Shown in pieces: positions 1 through 8,463 of a stretch of 45,596 nucleotides of DNA. A program made the translations under genes and the position numbers. This DNA comes from an uncultured Lachnospiraceae bacterium (GTDB taxonomy: Bacteria > Bacillota > Clostridia > Lachnospirales > Lachnospiraceae): positions 1-45,596 of the forward strand of contig CANRBX010000018.1 in the NCBI GenBank assembly GCA_947628955.1, read 5' to 3'. Position 1 is the stretch's first letter; each line of letters opens with the position of its first letter. The notes beneath the pieces are model-generated. The model saw only the letters and a program-made list of their open reading frames with translations. It did no database searches and was not told the origin of the DNA.

Positions 1-117
1 ACAGTTCTTGAGAAGGCATTCTCAAACACAGTTGATAATTTTTTTCATAATAGCCTCCGGTGTACCAGACGCCGGGGGCACTCCTCATTTATGGGCCCTT
101 TTCTCTCCCGTCTCTCT

Positions 118-384
118 TCATCCCTCTTTCAGCACCTGAATCTCCAGATAGTCAAACGGGATCTCTTCCATAAAGCTGTCCTGATAGAAGCGCGCCTTGC
201 TGTGGCGCTGGAACTGCGCCACAGTCGTATCAAGCCAGATCGGCCTGCCCAGATCAAATTCCCGGCAGATCTCATCCAGCCCGCGGAAGATTTTGTGCGT
301 GCGGGTATCCCCGCTCTCTTCCTCGTAGACCGTGTCCCGGAGCATCCGGTTGTCTTTCCACAATTTTCCCCACAGACGAAACAT
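118..384 (-). CDS. Small conserved-looking hypothetical protein (88 aa)
   Basis: I do not recognise a family. The product is soluble, 88 residues, with charged and aromatic residues spread evenly and no signal peptide or membrane segment. The start is supported by a GGGAGG ribosome site about six bases upstream of the ATG. It begins 15 bases after the stop of the upstream beta-lactamase-fold gene on the same strand, so the two are probably co-transcribed and perhaps functionally linked. Codon use fits a genuine gene. No catalytic motif is visible and I give no function. Confidence 0.65.
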   Translation of the reverse strand: MFRLWGKLWKDNRMLRDTVYEEESGDTRTHKIFRGLDEICREFDLGRPIWLDTTVAQFQRHSKARFYQDSFMEEIPFDYLEIQVLKEG

Positions 385-399
385 AGGCTGCCTCCCGAT

Positions 400-1647
400 T
401 CATTCCTCATTCAAATATTCGTAAACCATCTCCGACAGCTTCGAGATCCGGCTGATCGCCTGATCCTTGTTCTCCCAGTCGCTTGAGAGGACGACCAGTA
501 TGTAATCGCACGACTCGCCGTAGACGATCGCGGCGTCATTTTCCGTCGTATCCATCTCGCCGGTCTTGTTCCCGCACAGCACGCCCTCCGGAAGCCCGGC
601 GGGTATCTTGTAGCGCGTGTGCTGGTTCAGCATCATCTGTTCAATCTCCGCGCCTGTCGAACGATTCACCCAGGCTCTGCGGTATACATCCTCCAGAAGC
701 TTGCCGCAGTCCTTCGCGGCCACCTGATTGTTGTGCTCCTGGTCGAGCACCGTGGCGGAATCATTAAAGCCGTTATACTCAACCGTCATATCGCTGAAGC
801 CGTAATTTCTGATAAACTCGTCCACCTGCGCAATCCCGTCGGCATAGCTGGAATCGCCCAGAAGGTACAGCAGCCGATTTGTGGCCTCATTGTCACTGTC
901 CGAAATCATGCGCCCGAGCAGGGACACCACTTCCTCCGTCCGTTCCAGCTTTCCGTCCTCGATCGCCTTGTAGACCGCCCCCATCACGAACAGCTTCATT
1001 ACGCTGGCGGATTTCATCGGCCGGTCATTGATCACAAAGCTCTCATCTGTCTCCAGATTTTTGACGTAGACAGACCAGTCCCCGTCATAGCCGGAAATCT
1101 GCTTTTGCAGCTGACGGCTGAGCACGGCAAACGACCGGTACTCCACTGTCCCCACCATTCCGGCAGTAATCCCGGAATTTCCCGTCCAGAGCTCGAGCAG
1201 AGTCGGATGGTATTCCGCCAGGGCTTCCTCTGTCTCCGGCATTGCCATCGGAACCTGCAGATCGTCCGGCACAGACACGAGCAGGCGTTTCCACAGATCC
1301 TTCCCTTTTTCGGACGCATTCGCCCCGGCGGTCTTATCTGTCTTGTCCGTCTCATCCGGCGCGTCCGTCCCGTCCGCCTGCGCTGCCGCAAGCTCCGCCA
1401 GAGTCAGCACGGCCTCTTCGGATTGCGCCTCGGACTCACTCTCAGATTCCGCCTCAATATCCGCGCGGCCTGCCGTCTGCCCCGTCCCAGCGGCGCCCTG
1501 CGCCGGGCTTCTGTAAACCGCAGACGCCTCTTTTGCAAGCTGCTTCCCGTTCAGCGCAAAGAATAACAACACGAACAGGATCATAAAGAAGATCTCCGTC
1601 TTCAGCGGCCTGTATTCTTCTATGATATCTTCCAGTATTTTCTTCAT
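400..1647 (-). CDS. Membrane-anchored class A beta-lactamase-fold serine hydrolase
   Basis: The 415-residue protein has a short cytoplasmic N-terminus, one membrane segment (about residues 19-36), an acidic low-complexity linker rich in Glu, Ser, Asp and Thr (about 60-115), and an extracellular catalytic domain. That domain carries the penicillin-recognising triad: SVMK (SxxK, nucleophile Ser) within KSASVMKLF, an SDN motif in SDNEATNRLL, and KTG in GNKTGEMDTTEND. The order and spacing match the class A beta-lactamase / Beta-lactamase2 family. The long linker and membrane anchor argue for a cell-surface hydrolase or wall-related enzyme rather than a classical secreted resistance enzyme, so I do not call resistance. 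The region upstream holds repeats and no obvious promoter. It is probably in an operon with the 88-aa gene downstream. Confidence 0.85.
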   Translation of the reverse strand: MKKILEDIIEEYRPLKTEIFFMILFVLLFFALNGKQLAKEASAVYRSPAQGAAGTGQTAGRADIEAESESESEAQSEEAVLTLAELAAAQADGTDAPDETDKTDKTAGANASEKGKDLWKRLLVSVPDDLQVPMAMPETEEALAEYHPTLLELWTGNSGITAGMVGTVEYRSFAVLSRQLQKQISGYDGDWSVYVKNLETDESFVINDRPMKSASVMKLFVMGAVYKAIEDGKLERTEEVVSLLGRMISDSDNEATNRLLYLLGDSSYADGIAQVDEFIRNYGFSDMTVEYNGFNDSATVLDQEHNNQVAAKDCGKLLEDVYRRAWVNRSTGAEIEQMMLNQHTRYKIPAGLPEGVLCGNKTGEMDTTENDAAIVYGESCDYILVVLSSDWENKDQAISRISKLSEMVYEYLNEE

Positions 1648-1688
1648 CCTTCACCATCAGACTTTCCTGAATCCTGTGCCCTTTGATC

Positions 1689-1775
1689 ATGACGCCAGGT
1701 CAAAATGACATCTCTGACCCCGCCGGCAGGCCTGCCGTATGTCAGTGTCCCTGCCCCTGATGTCATCATATGAGC
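1689..1775. repeat. Degenerate dispersed-repeat end and 14-bp palindrome
   Basis: Positions 1689-1710 resemble the ATGACGCC-GGTCAAATGAC motif seen at 2883-2904 and, inverted, beside the dispersed repeats at 2236-2257 and 18084-18105. Positions 1724-1737 are a perfect palindrome, CGGCAGGCCTGCCG. The segment lies upstream of the beta-lactamase-fold gene and may be a decayed copy of the repeat family. Confidence 0.45.
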
Positions 1776-1917
1776 TGCCCGACAAATGAACCTGCCGGCC
1801 CTATGGAGTGAAAAACATGCCGGCCTGTTTTTCATGTCCATTTGTCCCCTGGCTCATCATATCATAAACTTGCATCTCCCGCAAGCGGCACCCGCACAAA
1901 GAACAGGCCTCCGGAAA

Positions 1918-2070
1918 AAACTGCCGGAAGCCGCCGGAAACTGCCGGAACTGCCGGAAAACCGCCAAAAACTGCCGGAAACTGCCGGAAGCCGCCGGAAG
2001 CTGCCGGAACTGCCGGAAAACCGCCAAAAACTGCCGGAAATTGCCGGAAGACCGCCGGAAGCTGCCGGAA
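1918..2070. repeat. 60-bp tandem repeat (minisatellite), about 2.5 copies
   Basis: Two nearly identical 60-bp units run 1921-1980 and 1981-2040, with a partial third to about 2070. Each unit is itself built of 9-11-bp words of the type CTGCCGGAA and CCGCCGGAA. It lies in the divergent intergenic region between the beta-lactamase-fold gene and cobO. Open frames through it on both strands are products of the periodicity and look non-coding. The rest of the 1648-2277 gap holds the dispersed repeat and the cobO promoter. Confidence 0.9.
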
Positions 2071-2136
2071 ACATGCAGCACACACCAGAACGCGCAGCCA
2101 AAAGCATGTAAAAACATGCAAAACGCGAACCTTCCG

Positions 2137-2165
2137 TTGAGGGAGCGTGAAAAATATGGTAAACT
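2137..2165 (+). promoter_or_regulatory. Putative sigma-A promoter for cobO
   Basis: TTGAGG (2137-2142), a 17-base spacer and TAAACT (2160-2165), with TG one base before the -10 element. The transcript would carry the dispersed repeat at 2189-2241 in its leader. Confidence 0.6.
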
Positions 2166-2188
2166 ATCCTGAAGCACACATTATATCC

Positions 2189-2257
2189 ATGATGCCAGGA
2201 TTGTGGGAGTGCGCAGCACGGAACAATCCGTATGGCATCATTTGACCCCAACATCAT
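2189..2257 (+). repeat. Dispersed structured repeat, copy 1 (short form)
   Basis: This is the short form of a four-member family. A 9-bp inverted pair (ATGATGCCA at 2189-2197, TGGCATCAT at 2233-2241) closes the element. The core CGGAACAATCCG (2219-2230) contains the small inverted repeat CGG-AACAAT-CCG. The right flank to 2257 is shared with copy 2. The copy sits in the cobO leader and ends about seven bases before the cobO ribosome site. Confidence 0.85.
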
Positions 2258-2277
2258 ATCCATGGGAGGGAATGATC

Positions 2278-2817
2278 ATGGCAGAACGAAGAGAAACCGG
2301 GCTGATCCACATCTACTGCGGGGACGGCAAGGGAAAGACGACCACCGGCATGGGGCTCTGTGTCCGGGCCGCAGGCGCCGGCCTGCGCGTCCTGATCTAC
2401 CAGTTTATGAAGGACAATTCGACCAGCGAGCGCGGCATTCTCGCGCTTTCGGATCGCATCACGGTCGTGGACGGGCTGGCGCAGGAAAAATTCAGCTTCC
2501 AGATGACCCCGGAGGAAAAGGAGCAGCGCCGCAGCTACTATGCGCAGCAGTTCCGGGCCGTGACACAGAAGGCCGTCTCCGAACATTACGACGTACTGTT
2601 TCTCGACGAGGTCATCTACACGATCCGCGCCGGCCTGCTCGACGAAAGCCTGGTCCTCGACTTTCTGAAAAAAAAGCCGGCCGGCCTCGAAGTCATCCTG
2701 ACCGGGCAGAACCCGGGTCCGGCGCTCATCGAGACAGCCGACTATGTGTCTGAGATCCGCAAGATCAAACATCCCTTCGACCGGGGGCTCCCCGCCCGCA
2801 GAGGAATCGAGCGCTGA
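2278..2817 (+). CDS. cobO: Cob(I)yrinic acid a,c-diamide adenosyltransferase
   Basis: This cytoplasmic enzyme (CobA/CobO/BtuR family) transfers the adenosyl group of ATP to cobalt(I) corrinoids to make adenosylcobalamin. The 179-residue product has the N-terminal P-loop CGDGKGKTTTGMG (about residues 13-25), the FLDEV segment of the central strand (about 106-110), and the C-terminal VSEIRKIKHPFDRG signature of this family. Length is close to the usual 170-200. The ATG at 2278 is chosen because GGGAGGG lies seven bases upstream; an ATG six bases earlier is too close to it. An upstream open extension only reads through the dispersed repeat. It stands alone, but it could supply cofactor to corrinoid enzymes such as those at 36.7-44.4 kb. 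Confidence 0.92.
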   Translation: MAERRETGLIHIYCGDGKGKTTTGMGLCVRAAGAGLRVLIYQFMKDNSTSERGILALSDRITVVDGLAQEKFSFQMTPEEKEQRRSYYAQQFRAVTQKAVSEHYDVLFLDEVIYTIRAGLLDESLVLDFLKKKPAGLEVILTGQNPGPALIETADYVSEIRKIKHPFDRGLPARRGIER

Positions 2818-2882
2818 GGACAGCCGCGCCCCGGGCAGGACGTCTGCCCTGAGATGTTCCTGCCCCTGCGTGAACCAATGCC

Positions 2883-2904
2883 ATGACGCCGGGGTCAAAT
2901 GACG
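2883..2904 (+). repeat. Inverted copy of the repeat flank, downstream of cobO
   Basis: The 22 bases match, with a few differences, the reverse complement of 2236-2257 upstream of cobO. The cobO gene is thus bracketed by related inverted motifs. A 6-bp hairpin (GGGCAG/CTGCCC, about 2836-2852) lies between the cobO stop and this copy, without a T-run. Confidence 0.5.
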
Positions 2905-2910
2905 CCATTG

Positions 2911-5097
2911 CTACGTAAACAGCTCCAGACATCTGTGCTTCTTTCCGAAAATATAATTGTACTCCAGAATATGATAGTCGTTGACCATCTCATAGTACGG
3001 CGACTCTTCGTCGTCCAGCGTGTAGAAATCGCCGTCCTTCGTCCAGTATCCGCCGGCCGCCAGCACCGGGAGCTCCTCGCTCAAATCGGCCAGATATCTC
3101 TGGTATCCGGTCATCGGCAGATCCAGGCGCTCCGCCAGGATACTGTACAGATAATTGAGGCTCGTTTTTTCGATCGTCTCCTCCTCGATGTCGTAGTTCG
3201 CCCACGCGACAAACGGCACCTTGTATTTCTCCATCAGCTCCTCCGGCGTCAGCTCTTCCTCATTGCCGATCAGCCTCAGATATGTATCATCGCCAAGGTT
3301 CGGCTGGTGGTCTCCGAACATGATGATCACCGTCGGCTCCTCCTGCTCTGAGAAATATCCGACCAGCTTCTCAAACGCCCGGTCCGACTCGCGGACCAGA
3401 TTCGCGTAAACCTGCGCCTTCTCCACATCGATCCCCCTGGTCAGCACGCGCAGCGAATTGTCGAGGTTCCTGGTATTTGACAGGGAATATCCCCCGTGAT
3501 CCTGTACCGTGACATTGTAGCTGAACAGCGGCGCATCCGATCTCGCGTTGTTCTTGTTGTATTCTTCGACAATGCGCTCGAAAAGCTCCTCGTCAGAAAT
3601 ATAGTTCCGGATGTATTCCGGCTGGACGAAATTCACCCTGGCATAGTATTTGTCAAATCCGATCTGCGGGTAGACAATGTTCCGGCGGTAATTCGTCCCG
3701 CGGTACGGATGCATGGCAAGCGTGTAATATCCGGCGCTCTTGAGCTCCGATGCCAGAGACGGCATCGCTCCGCGTACAAACAGGTGGAACCCGACCGAAG
3801 ACGGCGGCAGGAAGCCCATCGTGCAGCCCGTCAGGAACTCATACTCGGAATTCGGCGTGTTTGCCCCGAAAATGGAGGCATACGCCGTCCCCTTGATCGT
3901 ATTTTCCGTAAGGCTGTGCAAAAACGGCATGTAGTCCTCAGAAAACTCCAGCCCGTTTCCGATATCGGTGTAGTCCGCCAGCGATTCGTTCATGATCACG
4001 ATCACATTCGGAGCCCCCTCCGCGGCAGTGCTCTCCGTCTCCTCCGTGAGGCCGGCAGCCGTCACCTTTGAAAGGCCGGCCGGAAAACTGACCGCATTCT
4101 TCTCCTCATCCGGATCATCCTGGCCGCCGTCATCCGTCTTCTCCGGTATCTCCACGTAGGCCGAAGCCAGCTCCTCCACGCGCTCCAGAGAGTAGTCGTC
4201 CGGCTTGTCCGCAGCCAGATAAAAGCATGTGCACAGCGTCGTAAAAATCATGTCGTACTTCTTGTAGCGCAGCTGATGCGTATACCCCTCCGACCGGATA
4301 TCATGGTCCTGCAGAAACGACGTCTGGCAGCAGATATGGAAAAAGCTGCCCGCGGACACAAACCAGGCCCCGGCAAGCGCCACGCGCTGCTTCCATGCGA
4401 ACAGGCGGAAGCCCCGCAGCTTGAAGCTGAGCACGCAGATCGTGAAGGTCAGAAAAACCTCCATGAAAATATACCAGTCTATCTCATACTCATAGCCTGC
4501 GGCCACGGTCAGCGCAGTTCCCAGCGAGAACAGGTCGCCCCCCGAGATCGCCATGCCGCGGAACACGATGATAAAGCAGTTGACGATCCCGATCACGGCG
4601 ATCGGCACGGCCAGCAGCACGGCCGAAGCGCGCACGCTCCCCGTGATGAGCAGGAACGCGAGCATCACGGTAAACAGGAACCAGAACGTGAAGAAAAGCG
4701 CGATCTTGTCCAGTTCAAAAAATTTGATCTTGAATTTAACAGCATTCAGGTACAGCAGTGAAAAATAAACCGCAAACGGGGTCAGCACACACCAGAGCCA
4801 CCCGAGCCTGCGGTTCGTGCGGTCCGGCAGGCGGTTCGGCACAAGGCTCAGCGCGATCAGCGCCGTCGTGGCAATGATCATGAACCATGTCCTCGGCGTG
4901 GTAAACAGAGAGGCAAACAGGCCTCCCTCCCCGTAATAAGACGGATGGGCACAGTACCAGCACAGCAGCAGCACGTATCCGGCGGCTGCCGCGATCCTGC
5001 CCGCAGTCCGAATGTATCTCCTGATCCTTTCTTCTGTCTCCTGCGACAGTTTTTTCATGACTGCCGGCGCCTTTCCGCCGGCTTTTATCTCTGGCAT
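2911..5097 (-). CDS. LTA-synthase-like membrane sulfatase-fold enzyme
   Basis: The 728-residue protein has about five N-terminal membrane segments (residues 30-260) followed by an extracellular alkaline-phosphatase/sulfatase-fold domain, the architecture of lipoteichoic acid synthases and phosphoglycerol transferases. Visible catalytic parts are VIVIMNESL (metal ligand Glu), NTPNSEYEFLTG with the nucleophile-position Thr, SYNVTVQDHGGY, and FGDHQPNLG (metal-binding Asp-His). The family moves glycerol-phosphate groups or otherwise modifies envelope glycopolymers; the exact substrate is uncertain. An acidic linker (about 315-350) separates the two halves. The ATG at 5097 follows AAGAGAGA; an internal Met-Lys-Lys start 13 codons later is possible. 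The 5098-5406 gap downstream of pgi shows no clear gene or terminator. Confidence 0.85.
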   Translation of the reverse strand: MPEIKAGGKAPAVMKKLSQETEERIRRYIRTAGRIAAAAGYVLLLCWYCAHPSYYGEGGLFASLFTTPRTWFMIIATTALIALSLVPNRLPDRTNRRLGWLWCVLTPFAVYFSLLYLNAVKFKIKFFELDKIALFFTFWFLFTVMLAFLLITGSVRASAVLLAVPIAVIGIVNCFIIVFRGMAISGGDLFSLGTALTVAAGYEYEIDWYIFMEVFLTFTICVLSFKLRGFRLFAWKQRVALAGAWFVSAGSFFHICCQTSFLQDHDIRSEGYTHQLRYKKYDMIFTTLCTCFYLAADKPDDYSLERVEELASAYVEIPEKTDDGGQDDPDEEKNAVSFPAGLSKVTAAGLTEETESTAAEGAPNVIVIMNESLADYTDIGNGLEFSEDYMPFLHSLTENTIKGTAYASIFGANTPNSEYEFLTGCTMGFLPPSSVGFHLFVRGAMPSLASELKSAGYYTLAMHPYRGTNYRRNIVYPQIGFDKYYARVNFVQPEYIRNYISDEELFERIVEEYNKNNARSDAPLFSYNVTVQDHGGYSLSNTRNLDNSLRVLTRGIDVEKAQVYANLVRESDRAFEKLVGYFSEQEEPTVIIMFGDHQPNLGDDTYLRLIGNEEELTPEELMEKYKVPFVAWANYDIEEETIEKTSLNYLYSILAERLDLPMTGYQRYLADLSEELPVLAAGGYWTKDGDFYTLDDEESPYYEMVNDYHILEYNYIFGKKHRCLELFT

Positions 5098-5406
5098 ACG
5101 TATCTCTCTTTTCCATTAAAAATGCATCCGGGTCCGGCAGATCCGGCACGGCAGACACACCCCCAACCTGCGGCCGCCCGGCATCGTGCGCGATCCCCCT
5201 CTGCCTCCCTGTACGCAACAGGGGATGCCGCGGACAGAACCCCTCTGCCGCAGCACCCCGCGTCTGTTTTCATGTATCGCCCGGCAGACAGTCCCATGCA
5301 CGCCGAGAGCGCTCCGGCTCCCGTGCGGATCATGGCCTCTGCTGCCTGCCCCGGCTTTTGTCATTCCTGCCTGCGCGCCGCGCAAAGACAGGATCCCCGC
5401 AGTGTC

Positions 5407-6756
5407 TTACAGACGTTTCAGCAGTTCCTCTCTCTCTTTCTCATAGCCCGGCTTGCCAAGGAGCGCAAACATATTTCTCTTGTAGCTCTCCACGCCCGGC
5501 TGGTTGAACGGGTTCACGCCCAGTACATATCCGCTCACACCGCATGCGAACTCAAAGAAGTAGAACAGTTCTCCCAGGCTGAACTCGTCCTGCCTCGGAA
5601 TGTTCACGACAAGGTTCGGAACATTGCCGTCCGTATGCGCGAGGATCGTCCCGTTCATCGCGCTCTTATTTACAAAATCAACGGTCTTGCCCGCAAGGTA
5701 GTTCAGGCCGTCAAGATCCACCGGCTCCTCGCCGATCGTAAGCCCGCATCTGGATTCCTCCACATTCAGGACTGTCTCGAAGAGTGTACGGCTGCCGTCC
5801 TGGATAAACTGACCCATTGAGTGGAGATCTGTCGTCAGATCTACCGATGCAGGGAAGATTCCCTTCTGGTCTTTTCCTTCACTCTCGCCGTAGAGCTGCT
5901 TCCACCACTCGGAAACATAGTGCAGGCTCGGCTCGTAATTCGCCAGAACCTCGATGCCCTTGCCCTTTCTGAGCAGGATGTTGCGGAGCGCCGCATACTG
6001 CAGCGCGTCGTTTTCCTCAAAATCAGCCTCCAGCGCGCGCTTTCTCGCAGAGGCCGCGCCCTCCATCAGCTTATCGATATCCGCGCCGCTCGCCGCGATC
6101 GGAAGAAGGCCGACCGCCGTCAGCACGGAAAAACGCCCTCCGACGTCGTCCGGAACCACAAAGGTCTCATAGCCCTCTGCGGTCGCAAGGCTCTTGAGCG
6201 CTCCCCTCGCCTTGTCCGTCGTCGCATAGATGCGCTTCGCCGCTTCCTCTTTGCCGTACTTCTTCTCCAGCATCGCCTTGAAAATGCGGAAAGCGATCGC
6301 CGGCTCTGTCGTCGTGCCGGATTTGGAGATCACATTCACAGAGAAATCCCTGTCCCCGACCACATCGATCAGGTGCTGAATGTACGTGCTGCTGATGCTG
6401 TTCCCGACAAAGTAGATCTCCGGAGCCTTGCGGATCTCCTTCGACACCGTATTGTAAAAGCTGTGGCGCAGGAACTCGATCGCCGCTCTCGCTCCCAGAT
6501 AGGAACCGCCGATACCGATCACAAGCAGTACCTCGCTGTCGCCCTTGATCTTCTCCGCGGCCTTCCTGATCCGGACAAATTCGTCCTTATCGTAGTCAGC
6601 CGGAAGATCGATCCATCCCAGGAAGTCATTGCCCGCTCCCTGTCTGGACACCAGCAATTCCTTCGCATCCGCAACGATTTTTTTCATCGACGCAACCTCG
6701 CCCTCAGAGACGAAGCAGGCCGCCTTTGAATAGTCAAATGCTACTCTGTTTCCCAT
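5407..6756 (-). CDS. pgi: Glucose-6-phosphate isomerase
   Basis: Interconverts glucose-6-phosphate and fructose-6-phosphate in glycolysis and gluconeogenesis; cytoplasmic. The 449-residue product has the SIS-fold motifs of the family: [15 protein letters not shown] (about 80-95), [16 protein letters not shown] (about 145-160) and the C-terminal [18 protein letters not shown] with the catalytic Lys. Length matches bacterial PGI of Firmicutes type. The start at 6756 is set by AAGGAGA eight bases upstream; longer in-frame extensions run through the promoter leader. It appears to be its own transcription unit with a good sigma-A promoter at 6904-6932. Confidence 0.97.
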   Translation of the reverse strand: MGNRVAFDYSKAACFVSEGEVASMKKIVADAKELLVSRQGAGNDFLGWIDLPADYDKDEFVRIRKAAEKIKGDSEVLLVIGIGGSYLGARAAIEFLRHSFYNTVSKEIRKAPEIYFVGNSISSTYIQHLIDVVGDRDFSVNVISKSGTTTEPAIAFRIFKAMLEKKYGKEEAAKRIYATTDKARGALKSLATAEGYETFVVPDDVGGRFSVLTAVGLLPIAASGADIDKLMEGAASARKRALEADFEENDALQYAALRNILLRKGKGIEVLANYEPSLHYVSEWWKQLYGESEGKDQKGIFPASVDLTTDLHSMGQFIQDGSRTLFETVLNVEESRCGLTIGEEPVDLDGLNYLAGKTVDFVNKSAMNGTILAHTDGNVPNLVVNIPRQDEFSLGELFYFFEFACGVSGYVLGVNPFNQPGVESYKRNMFALLGKPGYEKEREELLKRL

Positions 6757-6903
6757 ACCACAACATCTCCTTTTCGTGCTTTTTAGAACCTGCCCGAAGC
6801 CCGGTACCTTCTCTCCCGAATCCGTGCGGTTCCCCCGATACATATTCGCAGTTCAGGACGCCTGCACTTTAACGCTATGCCGTCCTGCATCCCGGTCTCA
6901 TAC

Positions 6904-6932
6904 ATTTTAGCAGACCTGCACAGCTTGTGCAA
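6904..6932 (-). promoter_or_regulatory. pgi: Putative sigma-A promoter for pgi
   Basis: On the minus strand, TTGCAC (6927-6932), a 17-base spacer and TAAAAT (6904-6909), giving a leader of about 140 bases. Apart from this, the 6757-7170 gap holds only GC-rich sequence and the stem-loop at 7135-7168. Confidence 0.7.
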
Positions 6933-7134
6933 GTGCCTTTTCCAACAACGCAGCCATATCCTGGGCAAAAAATTGCCGTTCATACCCGGTGTCATTAAGT
7001 TTAACTTCTGCGGCTGTCAGCTAACTGACATTGCGGAGCGGACAGCAGCGCAAAATACTATCCGGAAATGCTGCGCGCAGGGGCTGCCTGCCGCAAAGCG
7101 GGCGGCCGCGTCGGAAATCATAAGCCGCGGTGTG

Positions 7135-7168
7135 CCTGCGCCGCGGGTCCGGTCCCTCCGGGCGCAGG
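7135..7168 (-). terminator. Possible stem-loop terminator after the 269-aa gene
   Basis: CCTGCGCC (7135-7142) pairs with GGCGCAGG (7161-7168) two bases past the stop of the membrane-protein gene. There is no T-run, so intrinsic termination is only possible. Confidence 0.35.
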
Positions 7169-7170
7169 CC

Positions 7171-7980
7171 CTATGACAGAAATTCCTTCAGCACCTCCCT
7201 CAGGATGCGCTCCTGCTCCCCGGGATCCATGTGCCGCAGGATCTCCGCATTCCGTTCCCGCTCCGAGGATGCGGCCGTCTCCTGCATCCCGGCCTTCAGC
7301 CGGGTCAGGTTCTCCTTCAGCTCGCTCTTCTCCTTCTGGGCGCGCGACTGTGCCTGCACAGCCGCCGCACTTTCCTTTGCGGCCTTGCGCTTCGGCCTGC
7401 GCCGGCTTTCCACGGAGACGATCGGGGCCGGCTCCTCCGCCTCATACGCCCGGGCCGCGTCCTCGCCGTAATCACGCGCGGCTCCGCTGTTCTCCAGATA
7501 ATCGGTAAGCTGTACCTCCAGGCAGTTTTTTCTGTAGCCCGTATCCGCGATCCCGTACGCCGCCGCTGTGAGCAGCATCGCCAGAATGCCCATCCAGAAA
7601 TACATGTTTCCGCTCATCACCGTGCCTCCGCCGCGCACCGTAAGCACGGTCCCCACGGCGGCGCACACAACGCTGACCACGAGAAGCTCCGCCCCCAGCC
7701 GCCTCCAGCGGTGCAGTCCCATGCCCCAGAAGCGGTACTCCATCAGATTCTTCCGGATCAGGGCCTGTACATCTCCCACCTTGTCATTCAGATGCCTGCA
7801 GTATTGAAAACGCTGCCTTAACTGCTGCAGAAACCGGCCGTCCGGCTCCCCGGTATTTCTCGTGTCCTTTATCAGTCCGTCGTATATCTGCCGAAGGATC
7901 ATCTGGCTGGCGACTCCGGCCACGCAGGCCGCCGCAAGTAAATAGAGCAACAAATTCTTTTCCATGATGAACTGTAACAT
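7171..7980 (-). CDS. Hypothetical membrane protein with coiled-coil C-terminus
   Basis: Not recognised. The 269-residue protein has an N-terminal hydrophobic segment (about residues 8-27) and a pair of membrane segments (about 97-150, around ELLVVSVVCAAVGTVL and MGILAMLLTAAAYG). A long charged C-terminal part (about 170-269) is rich in Arg, Lys, Glu and Ala with heptad-like character and probably lies in the cytoplasm. The start at 7980 follows AGGGGG eight bases upstream; a second Met five codons in is an alternative. A promoter of good match lies at 8141-8168. No catalytic motif is visible. Confidence 0.75.
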   Translation of the reverse strand: MLQFIMEKNLLLYLLAAACVAGVASQMILRQIYDGLIKDTRNTGEPDGRFLQQLRQRFQYCRHLNDKVGDVQALIRKNLMEYRFWGMGLHRWRRLGAELLVVSVVCAAVGTVLTVRGGGTVMSGNMYFWMGILAMLLTAAAYGIADTGYRKNCLEVQLTDYLENSGAARDYGEDAARAYEAEEPAPIVSVESRRRPKRKAAKESAAAVQAQSRAQKEKSELKENLTRLKAGMQETAASSERERNAEILRHMDPGEQERILREVLKEFLS

Positions 7981-8140
7981 GATGGAATCCCCCTTTTTTT
8001 AAATTGCCAGGAGCGTTGCGATTCATCCCGCGGGCGGCAGATATCCCGAAAGCCGGCTGCCGGGCCCTTCCGCCCTTCCGGAAATGAAGAAGGCGATACC
8101 TCACGACGGCGCCAGTCGCCGCAATCGCTCAAGTATCGCC

Positions 8141-8168
8141 ATTATAGCCGGAAATATTTGGTTTGCAA
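8141..8168 (-). promoter_or_regulatory. Putative sigma-A promoter for the 269-aa membrane protein
   Basis: On the minus strand, TTGCAA (8163-8168), a 16-base spacer and a perfect TATAAT (8141-8146). The leader would be about 150 bases. The remainder of the 7981-8463 gap contains the dispersed repeat and no recognisable gene. Confidence 0.7.
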
Positions 8169-8343
8169 AGAAAAATCGTTCGACAAATTCGCGCCCTGCG
8201 CGACGAAATCAGACCCTCAAAACCGTTCTCGGGAAGGGGTACATTTTTTCTCAGGCGGAGAATTTCTGTCACCTGACACTTCTTCTGAAGCCGGCGGATC
8301 CTCCGGGCGTCCTTCTGAACCAATCTCTTGATATTAAGATTAA

Positions 8344-8446
8344 ATGATGCCGTACGGATTGTTCCGCGCTTCGCTGTCTCCGCTCTGGGCGTTGCTAAAC
8401 GGGCAGCACTGGCGCCTGGCACCCCGCAATCCTGCCCGACATTCGA
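8344..8446 (-). repeat. Dispersed structured repeat, copy 3 (diverged)
   Basis: Read on the minus strand, this copy ends with the family core CGGAACAATCCGTACGGCATCA (8344-8366, one change from the other copies). It also carries a CCAGTG...CGTTTAGC hairpin remnant like copy 2, and begins with GAATGT-GGGCAGGATTG (8428-8446), a module shared with copy 4. The closing inverted pair is largely lost. It lies between mtnN and the membrane-protein gene. Confidence 0.8.
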
Positions 8447-8463
8447 AAGTCCGCCCGGGATAT

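Noticed and set aside
400..1647. Antibiotic-resistance beta-lactamase
   Set aside because: The SxxK, SDN and KTG motifs are present, but the membrane anchor and long acidic linker differ from secreted resistance enzymes, so only the fold is claimed.
1921..2075. CRISPR array
   Set aside because: Units are contiguous 60-bp copies built of shorter words; there are no unique spacers between conserved repeats and no cas genes.
1786..2172. Proline/lysine-rich protein encoded by the 60-bp repeat
   Set aside because: Both strands stay open because of the periodic sequence; there is no ribosome site and the frames lie in the cobO promoter region.
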